DNA of 64,000 nt from UBA4416 sp048498515 (GTDB lineage: Bacteria; Bacteroidota; Bacteroidia; B-17B0; Aurantibacillaceae). Of this stretch, positions 35,274-43,637 are shown one piece after another. The notes beneath the pieces were generated by a model. The model was not told the origin of the DNA. It ran no database searches and saw only the letters and a list, made by a program, of their open reading frames with translations. The stretch lies in the NCBI GenBank assembly GCA_048498515.1, contig JBEHXV010000008.1:62001-126000 (forward strand). The letters run 5' to 3'. Position numbers and translations under genes: made by a program. The first letter of the stretch is position 1. The number at the start of each line of letters is the position of its first letter.

Positions 35274-35331
35274 TTTCCCTTTAAAAAGTAGTAAATTTAA
35301 TAGTGCAAATAACCGTTTGTTTAAAGGGAAA
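35274..35331. promoter_or_regulatory. 12-bp inverted repeat upstream of nuoA
   Basis: TTTCCCTTTAAA at 35274-35285 and its exact reverse complement TTTAAAGGGAAA at 35320-35331, with a 34-base AT-rich interval. It lies about 105-160 bp upstream of the nuoA ATG. It could be a paired binding site for a regulator of the complex I operon or an RNA stem. No clear TAnnTTTG box was found between it and nuoA. Confidence 0.4.
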
Positions 35332-35435
35332 AAGACCCTTATTTGTAACCATTCTAAATACCAAAAAATAGACTGATTATTTGAACTTTTACTTAAAAAT
35401 AGTTAACCTTACAATCACTAATTAAACTGTCACTT

Positions 35436-35810
35436 ATGAACACTGCTTCATCTCCTTTAGACTATTTACCAATTGTTTTAATGTTTATTGTTGCGTTGGG
35501 ATTTGTTGTTACAACCATGCTTGCATCACACTGGTTGGGTCCAAAACGTAAAACAAAAATCAAGTTAGAATCCTTTGAATGCGGGATCGAATCGGAAGGA
35601 AACGCACGTTTACCATTTGCCATTAAGTATTTCTTAGTGGCTATTTTATTTGTGCTTTTCGATATCGAGGTCATCTTCATGTACCCATGGGCCGTTAATT
35701 TTAAAGAGCTGGGTATGTTTGGCGTGGTTGAGGTATTCACCTTCATCATCTTATTGCTGGTAGGGTTTTACTATATGCTTTCGAAAAAAGCGCTGAAGTG
35801 GGAAGAGTAA
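35436..35810 (+). CDS. nuoA: NADH-quinone oxidoreductase subunit A
   Basis: A 124-residue membrane subunit with three transmembrane segments (about 9-30, 66-86, 93-114). The loop contains the family motif F-E-C-G-I-E with a conserved Cys/Glu pair, and K-Y-F-L-V-A-I-L-F-V-L-F-D-I-E-V-I-F-M-Y-P is a hallmark of NuoA/ND3. It sits at the junction of the membrane arm and the quinone site of complex I. It is the first gene of the nuo operon; the next gene starts 89 bp later, after a word-repeat spacer. Confidence 0.95.
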   Translation: MNTASSPLDYLPIVLMFIVALGFVVTTMLASHWLGPKRKTKIKLESFECGIESEGNARLPFAIKYFLVAILFVLFDIEVIFMYPWAVNFKELGMFGVVEVFTFIILLLVGFYYMLSKKALKWEE

Positions 35811-35899
35811 TTAAAAACTGACAATTGAATAATTTACGATTGACAATTTTATCAATGCAATTGTAAATTGTCAATTCAACAAAATTGTAAATACAAAAA
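35811..35899. repeat. nuoA-nuoB spacer with CAATT word repeats
   Basis: AT-rich 89-bp spacer built of variants of GACAATT, AATTGTAAAT and TGTCAATT. It includes the inverted pair TTGACAATTT / AAATTGTCAA. The same word class recurs at 45223-45315 and 47203-47250. Confidence 0.6.
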
Positions 35900-36463
35900 A
35901 TGGGAAAAGAAATTATAAAACGCACTAAGCTCGAGATAGCCAAGAGTCCGGAAGGACTTGAAGGGCCTGGCTTTTTTGCGACCAAACTGGAAGACGCGGT
36001 TGGTTTAGCACGAAAAAATTCCTTATGGCCTTTGCCCTTTGCAACCTCTTGTTGCGGTATTGAGTTCATGGCAACCATGGCTTCGCATTACGATTTGGGT
36101 CGTTTTGGTTCTGAGCGTTTGAGTTTCTCACCACGCCAGGCCGATATGTTGATGGTAATGGGAACCATAGCCAAAAAAATGGGACCAACCCTGCGCCAGG
36201 TATACGAACAAATGGCCGAACCGCGCTGGGTACTATCGGTAGGCGCATGTGCCAGCAGCGGTGGTATTTTCGATACTTACTCGGTATTGCAGGGCATCGA
36301 TAAAATTATCCCGGTTGATGTGTATGTGCCGGGTTGCCCTCCGCGTCCTGAGCAAATCCTGGAAGGTGTTTTAAAGATCCAGGAAATGGCGCAGAATGAA
36401 TCTTTCAGAAGAAGAGAATCGGAAGAATACAAAAAAATGTTGAACTCATACGGAATAGAATAG
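35900..36463 (+). CDS. nuoB: NADH-quinone oxidoreductase subunit B
   Basis: A 187-residue subunit that ligates the terminal 4Fe-4S cluster N2. Cys ligands are in A-T-S-C-C-G-I-E-F-M-A, G-A-C-A-S-S-G-G and Y-V-P-G-C-P-P-R-P-E. It sits next to the quinone pocket at the interface with NuoD. The last about 25 residues are charged and helical. It starts after the spacer at 35811; length and motifs are normal. Confidence 0.97.
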   Translation: MGKEIIKRTKLEIAKSPEGLEGPGFFATKLEDAVGLARKNSLWPLPFATSCCGIEFMATMASHYDLGRFGSERLSFSPRQADMLMVMGTIAKKMGPTLRQVYEQMAEPRWVLSVGACASSGGIFDTYSVLQGIDKIIPVDVYVPGCPPRPEQILEGVLKIQEMAQNESFRRRESEEYKKMLNSYGIE

Positions 36464-36539
36464 AAATGCTAAATGATGAATTTTGAATGATAAATTAGAT
36501 CAATTCAATATTCAACATTTAAAATTTAAAATTTATAAA
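36464..36539. repeat. nuoB-nuoC spacer with ATTTAAAATTT words
   Basis: A 76-bp AT-rich spacer with repeats of AATGAT/AAATT and TTCAACATTTAAAATTT. It belongs to the same word class as spacers at 38326-38438 and 48715-48782. Confidence 0.5.
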
Positions 36540-37034
36540 ATGGAATTATTGGAGGCAGTAAATGCAAAGCTAACAGAACAGTTTCACGGATACATTGACA
36601 CAGCTGAAATGCTGTACGATTACCCGGTATTTACCGTTCACAGGGATAAGATCCACGATGTGCTACAATTCTTAAAAGAAGAGGAATCGTTGAACTTTCA
36701 CTTCTTAACCGACCTGTGCGGTGTGCAAACCGCCGACGAGAAACAACTGGGCGTCATTTATCACCTGCATAACATGCCAAAGAACCACCGCATTCGTGTA
36801 AAAACATTCTTTGACATCAATAAGCCTGAAATTCCAACGGCAACCGACCTTTGGCCTGCGGCAAACTGGATGGAAAGAGAAACTTATGATTTTTTTGGTG
36901 TAAAGTTCAAAGGTCACCCGAACCTGAAACGTATTTTAAATGTGGATGAGATGGATATTTTTCCGATGAGGAAAGAATACCCCCTCGAAGATCAGACGAG
37001 GACCGATAAGAATGATACAATGTTTGGAAGATAA
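36540..37034 (+). CDS. nuoC: NADH-quinone oxidoreductase subunit C
   Basis: A 164-residue peripheral-arm subunit. F-L-T-D-L-C-G-V-Q, N-H-R-I-R-V-K-T-F-F and the family signature W-M-E-R-E-T-Y-D-F-F-G-V-K-F-x-G-H-P-x-L-K-R-I-L are all present. NuoC and NuoD are separate here, not fused as in E. coli. The ATG at 36540 follows the AT-rich spacer; a longer in-frame start at 36483 would translate the spacer and is rejected. It contacts NuoD and NuoB in the quinone-reducing module. Confidence 0.95.
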   Translation: MELLEAVNAKLTEQFHGYIDTAEMLYDYPVFTVHRDKIHDVLQFLKEEESLNFHFLTDLCGVQTADEKQLGVIYHLHNMPKNHRIRVKTFFDINKPEIPTATDLWPAANWMERETYDFFGVKFKGHPNLKRILNVDEMDIFPMRKEYPLEDQTRTDKNDTMFGR

Positions 37035-37110
37035 TATGTTTCTGGTTTAAAGTTTCTGGTTGAATTGCATAACCCGAAACCCAAAACAAGAAACTCAAAA
37101 CCGAATTAAA
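37035..37110. repeat. nuoC-nuoD spacer with CCCGAAAC words
   Basis: A 76-bp spacer with TTTCTGGTTTAAAGTTTCTGG in the first half and CCGAAACCC/CAAAAC/AAACTCAAAAC words in the second half. It is a different word set from the other nuo spacers. Confidence 0.45.
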
Positions 37111-38325
37111 ATGGATAAAAAAGAAACCACATACAGCATAAACCAGGAAGTGTTTGAGGAGAAAGAATATTCTACTCTTAACCTTGGGCCTACGCATCCT
37201 GCAACACATGGTATTTTTCAGAACGTATTGAAAATGGACGGGGAAATCATTCATGAGGCTACTCCAACCATTGGTTACATTCACCGTGCGTTTGAGAAAC
37301 TGGCCGAACGCCGCCCTTATGCGCAAATTACACCTATTACCGACCGTTTAAATTACTGTTCCTCGCCTATCAACAATATGGGCTGGTACATGACGGTTGA
37401 AAAATTACTGGGAGCAAAAATCCCTAAACGTGCCGAATACCACCGTGTCATCATTATGGAATTGTCGCGCATTGCCGATCATATTATCTGTAACTCTGTA
37501 ATTGGTGTTGATACGGGTGCTATGACAGGCTTCCTCTACATCTTTCAATGGAGGGAAAAAATTTACGAGATCTTTGAAGAAATTTGCGGAGCCCGTTTAA
37601 CCACAAACATTGGCCGTATAGGCGGCTTTGATAAAGAGTGGAACAAAAAAACCTGGGACTTAATTGATACATTTTTAAAAGAATTTCCTAAAGGCCTGCA
37701 GGAATTTGCAAACCTGCTGGAACGTAATAAAATTTTTATGGACCGTACCATTAACTGCGGGCCTATCAGTGCCGAGATGGCATTAAGCTACAGTTTTGTA
37801 GGACCTAACCTGCGTGCCGCAGGTGTTGATTATGATGTGCGCGTGATGAACCCGTACAGCTCTTACGAAGATTTTGAATTTACTGTCCCCGTAGGAACGC
37901 AGGGCGATACTTACGACCGTTTCATGGTTCGCCAGCACGAAATGTGGCAATCGTTAAGCATTATCAACCAGGCCATTAAAAAAATGCCTGAAGGACCAAT
38001 GCACGCCGATTTACCAGATTTCTTCCTGCCACCAAAAGAGCAGGTGTACAACAACATGGAAGCATTGATCTATCACTTTAAAATCGTGATGGGCGAAACC
38101 GATATTCCTAAAGGCGAGGTATATCATTGTGTAGAAGGTGGTAATGGGGAATTAGGATTTTACCTGATTAGCGATGGTGGCAGAACACCGTTCCGCTTAC
38201 ACTTCCGCAGGCCATGCTTTATTTACTACCAGGCATATCCTGAAATGATAAAAGGCATTATGTTATCCGATGCCATTTTAACCATGAGTAGCATGAATGT
38301 CATTGCCGGAGAATTAGACGCGTAG
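37111..38325 (+). CDS. nuoD: NADH-quinone oxidoreductase subunit D
   Basis: A 404-residue 49-kDa-type subunit, related to the large subunit of NiFe hydrogenases but without their metal-binding Cys. It contains L-G-P-T-H-P-A-T-H-G, G-Y-I-H-R-A-F-E-K-L, Y-C-S-S-P-I-N-N-M-G-W and the C-terminal T-M-S-S-M-N-V-I-A-G-E-L-D-A. It forms the quinone-binding site with NuoB. ATG 37111 (MDKKETT) is chosen; the longer frame from TTG 37060 would translate the spacer. Length normal. Confidence 0.96.
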   Translation: MDKKETTYSINQEVFEEKEYSTLNLGPTHPATHGIFQNVLKMDGEIIHEATPTIGYIHRAFEKLAERRPYAQITPITDRLNYCSSPINNMGWYMTVEKLLGAKIPKRAEYHRVIIMELSRIADHIICNSVIGVDTGAMTGFLYIFQWREKIYEIFEEICGARLTTNIGRIGGFDKEWNKKTWDLIDTFLKEFPKGLQEFANLLERNKIFMDRTINCGPISAEMALSYSFVGPNLRAAGVDYDVRVMNPYSSYEDFEFTVPVGTQGDTYDRFMVRQHEMWQSLSIINQAIKKMPEGPMHADLPDFFLPPKEQVYNNMEALIYHFKIVMGETDIPKGEVYHCVEGGNGELGFYLISDGGRTPFRLHFRRPCFIYYQAYPEMIKGIMLSDAILTMSSMNVIAGELDA

Positions 38326-38438
38326 GAAATGATAATGTTAGATTATAAATTTTAAATTAATTACAATGAGAATATTTTAGATGTGAACAGGTAAATAAAA
38401 ATTTATCATTTATCATTTAAAATTTAAAATTTCGAAAA
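38326..38438. repeat. nuoD-nuoE spacer with TTTATCATTTAAAA words
   Basis: A 113-bp AT-rich spacer with ATTTATCATTTATCATTT, AAATTTTAAAT and TTTAAAATTT repeats immediately before the nuoE ATG. It is of the same class as spacers at 36464-36539 and 48715-48782. Confidence 0.6.
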
Positions 38439-39020
38439 ATGGGATCACAAGTACACGGAGCACAACCTTTTAACCAGGCCAAACGCGCTGAAACAGTTTT
38501 CAGCGAAGAGGCTATGAAAACGGTGCAAACCATTATCTCACACTATCCTCCCGAGAGGATTAAATCGGCTTTATTGCCGGTATTGCATGTAGCGCAAGCC
38601 GAATTTGGCGGCTGGCTCAGCCCTGAAACAATGGATTATGTAGCCTCTGTTTTAAAAATAAAACCTGTTGAAGTGTTTGAAGTTGCCTCGTTTTATACGA
38701 TGTACAATTTAAAACCGGTTGGTAAATGCGTGCTCGAAGTTTGTCAAACAAGCTCCTGCTGGTTGAACGGTGCCGAAGACATTGTAAAATACATTGAGAA
38801 AAAACTGAACATTAAAGTTGGCGAAACATCTCAGGATGGCATGTTTACCTTAAAAGTAGCCGAGTGTCTGGGTTCCTGTGGCACAGCGCCTATGCTGCAA
38901 TGCGGCGCCAGCTTCCACGAAAACTTAACCTACGAAAAAGTAGACTCTATTTTAGAGAACTATAGGGCTGCAGGTAAATTAAGAAGTTATACAGACTTGG
39001 ATTATAAAAACACCTTATAA
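38439..39020 (+). CDS. nuoE: NADH-quinone oxidoreductase subunit E
   Basis: A 193-residue 24-kDa-type subunit with the thioredoxin-like 2Fe-2S (N1a) domain. Cys ligands lie in C-Q-T-S-S-C-W and E-C-L-G-S-C-G-T-A-P, in the family spacing. The helical N-terminal half contains S-A-L-L-P-V-L-H-V-A-Q-A-E-F-G-G-W. It belongs to the NADH-oxidising module with NuoF and NuoG. It is followed after 4 bp by a lipoprotein gene that is not part of complex I. Confidence 0.95.
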   Translation: MGSQVHGAQPFNQAKRAETVFSEEAMKTVQTIISHYPPERIKSALLPVLHVAQAEFGGWLSPETMDYVASVLKIKPVEVFEVASFYTMYNLKPVGKCVLEVCQTSSCWLNGAEDIVKYIEKKLNIKVGETSQDGMFTLKVAECLGSCGTAPMLQCGASFHENLTYEKVDSILENYRAAGKLRSYTDLDYKNTL

Positions 39021-39024
39021 CAAA

Positions 39025-39474
39025 TTGAATAAATTAATCGCCATAATCATCTTAAGTCTTTTTCTGGCCTATGGCTGTAAGAAGGATAGTAAGGTTGCGG
39101 AGCCGACTGCTGATGTGACCACTCCACAAACTCCTGCCACAACTCCCGCCTGGAACAGCCAGTTTGTAGGGAACTACCAGGGGCATTGGTCCTCCCGTCC
39201 TTATTTTGGCCCTCCTCCTAATACGTCGCCCTGGTATGAAACAGATACGCTGGTAACAATTGGCTTGTCTTTAACCGATAGTACCTGGAATACAACGAGC
39301 ATACATGATTTTTCACAAATTCATTTTATAGACTCAACCGGTTTACAGGGATGGGGAGGAAGCCACCCTTATGTGATTTTCGAGTTTAAAAATGATAGTT
39401 TATATTACCATTCTGAGGTAGGTGGGATGGGGGCGGGTACCGAATATGTGTTTCGCGGAAAAAAGACACCTTAA
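39025..39474 (+). CDS. Small predicted lipoprotein lodged between nuoE and nuoF
   Basis: A 149-residue protein beginning with a lipoprotein leader (residues 1-17, Cys18 after L-A-Y-G) and a Lys/Asp-rich stretch plus a Thr/Pro/Ala linker. The rest looks like a small beta-sandwich: repeated W, S-D/T-D-T-L and aromatic strands. I know of no match and see no complex I motif. The start is TTG, 4 bp after the nuoE stop; no ATG is available in frame. It is on the same strand and evidently in the same transcript as nuo genes. It is likely to be in the periplasm or outer-membrane inner leaflet. Confidence 0.65.
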   Translation: MNKLIAIIILSLFLAYGCKKDSKVAEPTADVTTPQTPATTPAWNSQFVGNYQGHWSSRPYFGPPPNTSPWYETDTLVTIGLSLTDSTWNTTSIHDFSQIHFIDSTGLQGWGGSHPYVIFEFKNDSLYYHSEVGGMGAGTEYVFRGKKTP

Positions 39475-39492
39475 AAATATTTGTAATTTAAA

Positions 39493-40833
39493 ATGGGTAA
39501 AAAATTATTAATACACAACGATAAAGTACCGGGAATCAATACCCTGGAAGTATACCGTGCACATGGCGGTTACGCCTCTGTTGAGAAAGCATTAAAAACA
39601 ATGCAACCCGACCAGGTGACAGACGAGGTAAAAAAATCGGGTCTGCGTGGCCGTGGTGGCGCGGGTTTCCCAACAGGTATGAAATGGAGCTTTTTAGCAA
39701 AGCCCGAAGGAGTTCCACGTTACCTGGTGTGTAACGCCGATGAGTCGGAGCCGGGAACATTTAAAGACCGTTACCTGATGGAGAAAATTCCTCATGCCTT
39801 AATTGAAGGAATGATTACTTCTTCATATGCACTGGGAGCAAAAACATCTTATATCTACATTCGCGGCGAATATTTTTACGTTGCCCGCATTGTAGAAGCT
39901 GCTATTGCCGAAGCTTACGCAGCAGGCTGGTTAGGAAAAAACATTTTAGGTACCGATTTCTCACACGACTGTTATGTACAGGTAGGTGGTGGCGCTTACA
40001 TTTGCGGTGAGGAAACTGCTTTACTGGAATCACTGGAAGGCAAGCGTGGTAACCCACGTATCAAACCACCGTTTCCTGCCGTGGCAGGTTTATGGGGTTG
40101 CCCAACTGTTGTAAATAACGTGGAAACCATTGCCGCAGTCGTTCCTATTGTGAACATGGGTGGAGAAGAATATGCAAAGATCGGGATTGGAAAATCGACC
40201 GGAACAAAATTAATTTCAGCATCGGGTCACATTAACAAACCGGGTGTTTATGAAATTGAACTGGGAATTACGGTCGAAGATTTCATTTACAGCGATGAAT
40301 ATTGCGGAGGCATTCGTAACGGAAAAAAATTAAAAGCAGTTGTAGCAGGTGGTTCGTCAGTTCCTATTCTGCCGGCCGAATTAATTTTAAAAACAGCCAA
40401 AGGCGAGCCACGTTTAATGACCTACGAAAGCTTAGCTGACGGTGGTTTTATTACCGGTACCATGTTGGGTTCAGGTGGTTTTATTGCCATGGATGAAGAT
40501 ACGAGCATCGTGAAAAACTTATTTACCTTCTCCCGTTTCTATCATCACGAGTCTTGCGGCCAATGTTCGCCTTGCCGTGAAGGAACCGGCTGGATGGAAA
40601 AGATCTTACAGAAATTCCTGAACGGAACCGCCAACGAAAGCGATGTGGATCTGTTATGGGACATTCAAAGCAAAATTGAAGGAAAAACCATTTGTCCGTT
40701 GGGCGAAGCGGCAGCATGGCCGGTAGCGGCAGCTATCCGTCACTTCAAGCAGGAGTTTATTGATATTGCACGGAGCAAAAAATTTGTCGACATTTCTCAT
40801 TACGATCGATTAAATAAATTAGTAAGGGCATAG
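39493..40833 (+). CDS. nuoF: NADH-quinone oxidoreductase subunit F
   Basis: A 446-residue 51-kDa-type subunit. It has the NADH/FMN-binding G-L-R-G-R-G-G-A-G-F-P-T-G-x-K-W (about 50-66), C-N-A-D-E-S-E-P-G-T-F-K-D, Y-I-Y-I-R-G-E-Y, and the N3 4Fe-4S ligands in E-S-C-G-Q-C-S-P-C-R-E-G plus a later Cys in I-C-P-L-G-E-A. It oxidises NADH and passes electrons to FMN and cluster N3. The TonB-C-domain gene overlaps its stop codon by one base. Confidence 0.96.
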   Translation: MGKKLLIHNDKVPGINTLEVYRAHGGYASVEKALKTMQPDQVTDEVKKSGLRGRGGAGFPTGMKWSFLAKPEGVPRYLVCNADESEPGTFKDRYLMEKIPHALIEGMITSSYALGAKTSYIYIRGEYFYVARIVEAAIAEAYAAGWLGKNILGTDFSHDCYVQVGGGAYICGEETALLESLEGKRGNPRIKPPFPAVAGLWGCPTVVNNVETIAAVVPIVNMGGEEYAKIGIGKSTGTKLISASGHINKPGVYEIELGITVEDFIYSDEYCGGIRNGKKLKAVVAGGSSVPILPAELILKTAKGEPRLMTYESLADGGFITGTMLGSGGFIAMDEDTSIVKNLFTFSRFYHHESCGQCSPCREGTGWMEKILQKFLNGTANESDVDLLWDIQSKIEGKTICPLGEAAAWPVAAAIRHFKQEFIDIARSKKFVDISHYDRLNKLVRA

Positions 40834-41537
40834 TGAAATTTTTGAGTTACATATTTTTAATACTATTAGGAAAAGGGTCTTTTGCTCAAACAGATTCTTC
40901 TTCATTAAATAACCATGCTTTAACTCAAGGAAAATCTGAGATATACACCGTGGTGGAAGAAATGCCTGAATTTCCGGGAGGTATGCAGCAAATGTCGAAA
41001 TTCATACAAATTAACAGCAGGCACCCACAATCTATAAAAGATAAGAGCATTGGCGGGAAAGTGTTTTTGAAATTTGTTGTTACAGAAACAGGTACTGTTA
41101 CAGATGTCGTTATATTAAAAAGCTCAGGGATTAAAGAATTAGACGAAGAAGCAAAAATAATGATGAGCTATATGCCAAAATGGAAGCCTGGCAAGCAAAA
41201 CGGCAAAGAAGTTCCGGTTTATTTTAATATACCTGTTTCCTATGGTCTTGGTGATCCTTATTTTATTTTCAATGTAAGTAACAAAAACACCGATTACCTT
41301 GCAGCAAAAACCTATTTGGAAAAAGGGGATATCGCTTCGGCTTTAACCAATTTAAAAAAGGCAGAAGATCAGTCGGATGTTGATATATTATATACCACAG
41401 GAGTGATTTATTCTTTAAAGAAAAATAGTAAAGATGCCTGTATTTGTTACACTAAAATTAATGAGTTATACGGCACAAGTAGTAACAAGATTGTTAGTAA
41501 TGCAAAAGAGTATCAACAAAAATATTGCACAAATTAA
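40833..41537 (+). CDS. TonB C-terminal-domain protein between nuoF and nuoG
   Basis: A 234-residue exported protein with a signal peptide (ending F-A-Q at about residue 19). A TonB C-terminal-like domain follows at about 30-130: E-E-M-P-E-F-P-G-G, G-K-V-F-L-K-F-V-V-x-E-x-G-x-V-T-D-V-V and F-N-I-P-V-S-Y. The remaining about 90 residues look helical and TPR-like (A-L-T-N-L-K-K-A, T-G-V-I-Y-S-L). It lacks the N-terminal anchor and the Pro-rich linker of true TonB, so it is an envelope protein of a TonB-C family rather than the energy transducer. The start is GTG, overlapping the nuoF stop by 1 base; nuoG follows after 8 bp. Confidence 0.78.
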   Translation: MKFLSYIFLILLGKGSFAQTDSSSLNNHALTQGKSEIYTVVEEMPEFPGGMQQMSKFIQINSRHPQSIKDKSIGGKVFLKFVVTETGTVTDVVILKSSGIKELDEEAKIMMSYMPKWKPGKQNGKEVPVYFNIPVSYGLGDPYFIFNVSNKNTDYLAAKTYLEKGDIASALTNLKKAEDQSDVDILYTTGVIYSLKKNSKDACICYTKINELYGTSSNKIVSNAKEYQQKYCTN

Positions 41538-41545
41538 ATTAAAGA

Positions 41546-42529
41546 ATGAAAGTAACGATAGATGGAATAGAAATTGACGTACCAAAAGGTACCACAATTC
41601 TGGAAGCAGCACGTATGATTGGCCCGGAGGTAGCTCCACCAACCATGTGCTATTATTCTAAACTAAAAACCAGTGGTGGTTACTGCCGTACCTGTATTGT
41701 AAAAGTAACACAAGGCAGCGCTGCTAACCCTACACCAATGCCTAAACCGGTAGCCAGCTGCCGTACCGAGGTAATGGATGGCATGGTGGTGGAGAATACC
41801 ATTAACAAAGATGTACTAGAGGCACGCAAAGGCGTGGTGGAGTTCTTATTAATGAACCATCCCCTGGATTGCCCGGTTTGCGATCAGGCCGGCGAGTGTC
41901 ATTTGCAGGATTTAGGTTATGAGCATGGAGCGGCCACGACACGTTACGAATTTCCGCGCAGGGAATTTGAACGCATTGATATTGGTAAATATGTGCAATT
42001 GCATATGACCCGTTGCATTATGTGTTTCCGTTGTGTAAAGGTTGCCGATCAGTTGACCGATAACCGTGTACATGGTGTGATGCACCGTGGCGATGCAGCG
42101 GAGATATCTACTTACATTGAGAACGTGATTGAGAATGATTTTTCAGGAAACGTAATTGACGTGTGTCCTGTAGGCGCTTTAACTGATAAAACATTCCGTT
42201 TCAAAAGCCGTGTATGGTTTACCAAGCCGGTTGATGCCAGCTGCGATTGCAAAAAATGCTCGGGCAAAGTACGCCTGTGGATGAAAGGTGCCGATGTATT
42301 GCGTGTAACAGCCCGCAAGAACATGTGGGGTGAAGCGGAAGAATTTATCTGCAATACCTGCCGTTTTGAGCGCAAAAATGTATCTGACTGGAAAGTGGAA
42401 GGACCTTCGCCAATTCACCGCAGCAGCGTCATCTCTCAAAACCATTACAACCATTTAAATGAACTGAAAGTGCAGGTGATGAAGCAACAGAAAGCACTTG
42501 GATTTATGGATATTAATAAACGACCTTAA
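41546..42529 (+). CDS. nuoG: NADH-quinone oxidoreductase subunit G, short form
   Basis: A 327-residue subunit with the N-terminal 2Fe-2S domain (C-Y-Y-S-K and G-G-Y-C-R-T-C), the His/Cys4 4Fe-4S site (C-P-V-C-D-Q-A-G-E-C), the second 4Fe-4S site (C-I-M-C-F-R-C-V), and C-P-V-G-A-L. The large molybdopterin-oxidoreductase-like domain of E. coli-type NuoG (about 900 residues) is absent; only about 100 Cys-containing residues follow. This short form is common in Bacteroidota. It lies in the NADH module and connects NuoF to NuoI. Confidence 0.93.
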   Translation: MKVTIDGIEIDVPKGTTILEAARMIGPEVAPPTMCYYSKLKTSGGYCRTCIVKVTQGSAANPTPMPKPVASCRTEVMDGMVVENTINKDVLEARKGVVEFLLMNHPLDCPVCDQAGECHLQDLGYEHGAATTRYEFPRREFERIDIGKYVQLHMTRCIMCFRCVKVADQLTDNRVHGVMHRGDAAEISTYIENVIENDFSGNVIDVCPVGALTDKTFRFKSRVWFTKPVDASCDCKKCSGKVRLWMKGADVLRVTARKNMWGEAEEFICNTCRFERKNVSDWKVEGPSPIHRSSVISQNHYNHLNELKVQVMKQQKALGFMDINKRP

Positions 42530-42537
42530 TCATATAT

Positions 42538-43596
42538 ATGAAAGAATTACTGATATACAAAGGGATCATGTGTGTGGCGGTGTTCCTGCTTTCACTGGCA
42601 GTAGCAGCTTATGCAACATTATGGGAACGTAAATTCGCCGCCTTTTTGCAGGACAGGAAAGGCCCTAGTCGCGCCGGCCCGGGTGGTTTATTACAGCCAA
42701 TTGCCGATGGGGTAAAAATGTTCATGAAGGAAGAGATCATTCCTAATGTATCCAATCGTTCCTTATTTATCATTGGTCCATGTTTGTTTATGGTAACAGC
42801 CGTAATGACCAGTGTGGTTATTCCATGGGCGAAGCCTGTAATGGTTGGCGGTCACCTGTACGATCTTCAGATCACGGATATTAATATTGGCACCATCTAT
42901 TTATTAGGTGTTGTATCCATTGGTGTTTATGGTATCATGATCGGCGGTTGGGCATCTAACAATAAATACGCTTTATTAGGTGCAGTGCGTGCCTCATCTC
43001 AAATGATTAGTTACGAAATTGCGATGGGTATTGCCCTTATTGCCTTAATCATTTCGTCGGGCGGTTCGTTAAGCTTAAAAGATATTATCGAAGGCCAGGA
43101 CAAAGGATTATGTAATTTTGTATACCAGCCTCTTGGCTTTTTAATTTTCTTTATCTGTGCCTTAGCGGAAACAAACCGTGCTCCATTCGATTTACCTGAG
43201 TGTGAAACGGAATTGGTAGGTGGTTATCATACCGAATATTCTTCCATGAAACTGGGCTTGTTCCTGTTTGCAGAGTACATTAACATGTTCATCTCTTCGG
43301 CCATCATGGCAGGTTTCTATTTCGGAGGGTATAATTTTCCTTTTGCCAACGAACTGTATGCAAAACTTGGATTGGTAGAAGGCGACTGGTTAATATCATT
43401 AATAGGTTTTGGAGCTTACTTCACAAAAATAGTGCTGTTCATTTGCTTGTTCATGTGGGTGCGCTGGACCTTACCGCGTTTCCGTTACGATCAGTTAATG
43501 AACCTGGGCTGGAAAACATTATTGCCATTATCGTTATTTAACCTGGCATTAACCATGGTTATTGAGTATTTCAGAGGTAACCTTCATTTTAATTAA
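42538..43596 (+). CDS. nuoH: NADH-quinone oxidoreductase subunit H
   Basis: A 352-residue membrane subunit with eight transmembrane segments. E-R-K-F-A-A-F-L-Q-D-R-K-G-P, G-P-G-G-L-L-Q-P-I-A-D-G-V-K and A-E-T-N-R-A-P-F-D-L-P-E-C-E-T-E-L-V-G-G-Y-H-T-E-Y are the family hallmarks and line the quinone channel entry. It starts 8 bp after nuoG and is co-transcribed with it. Confidence 0.96.
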   Translation: MKELLIYKGIMCVAVFLLSLAVAAYATLWERKFAAFLQDRKGPSRAGPGGLLQPIADGVKMFMKEEIIPNVSNRSLFIIGPCLFMVTAVMTSVVIPWAKPVMVGGHLYDLQITDINIGTIYLLGVVSIGVYGIMIGGWASNNKYALLGAVRASSQMISYEIAMGIALIALIISSGGSLSLKDIIEGQDKGLCNFVYQPLGFLIFFICALAETNRAPFDLPECETELVGGYHTEYSSMKLGLFLFAEYINMFISSAIMAGFYFGGYNFPFANELYAKLGLVEGDWLISLIGFGAYFTKIVLFICLFMWVRWTLPRFRYDQLMNLGWKTLLPLSLFNLALTMVIEYFRGNLHFN

Positions 43597-43637
43597 AAAG
43601 CAACAGGAAACCTGGAACAATAAAACATTAAAGTAAC

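Noticed and set aside
36483..36539. N-terminal extension of nuoC
   Set aside because: It translates an AT-rich word-repeat spacer and does not resemble NuoC.
40833..41537. A true TonB energy transducer
   Set aside because: It has a cleavable-type signal peptide and lacks the proline-rich periplasmic linker.
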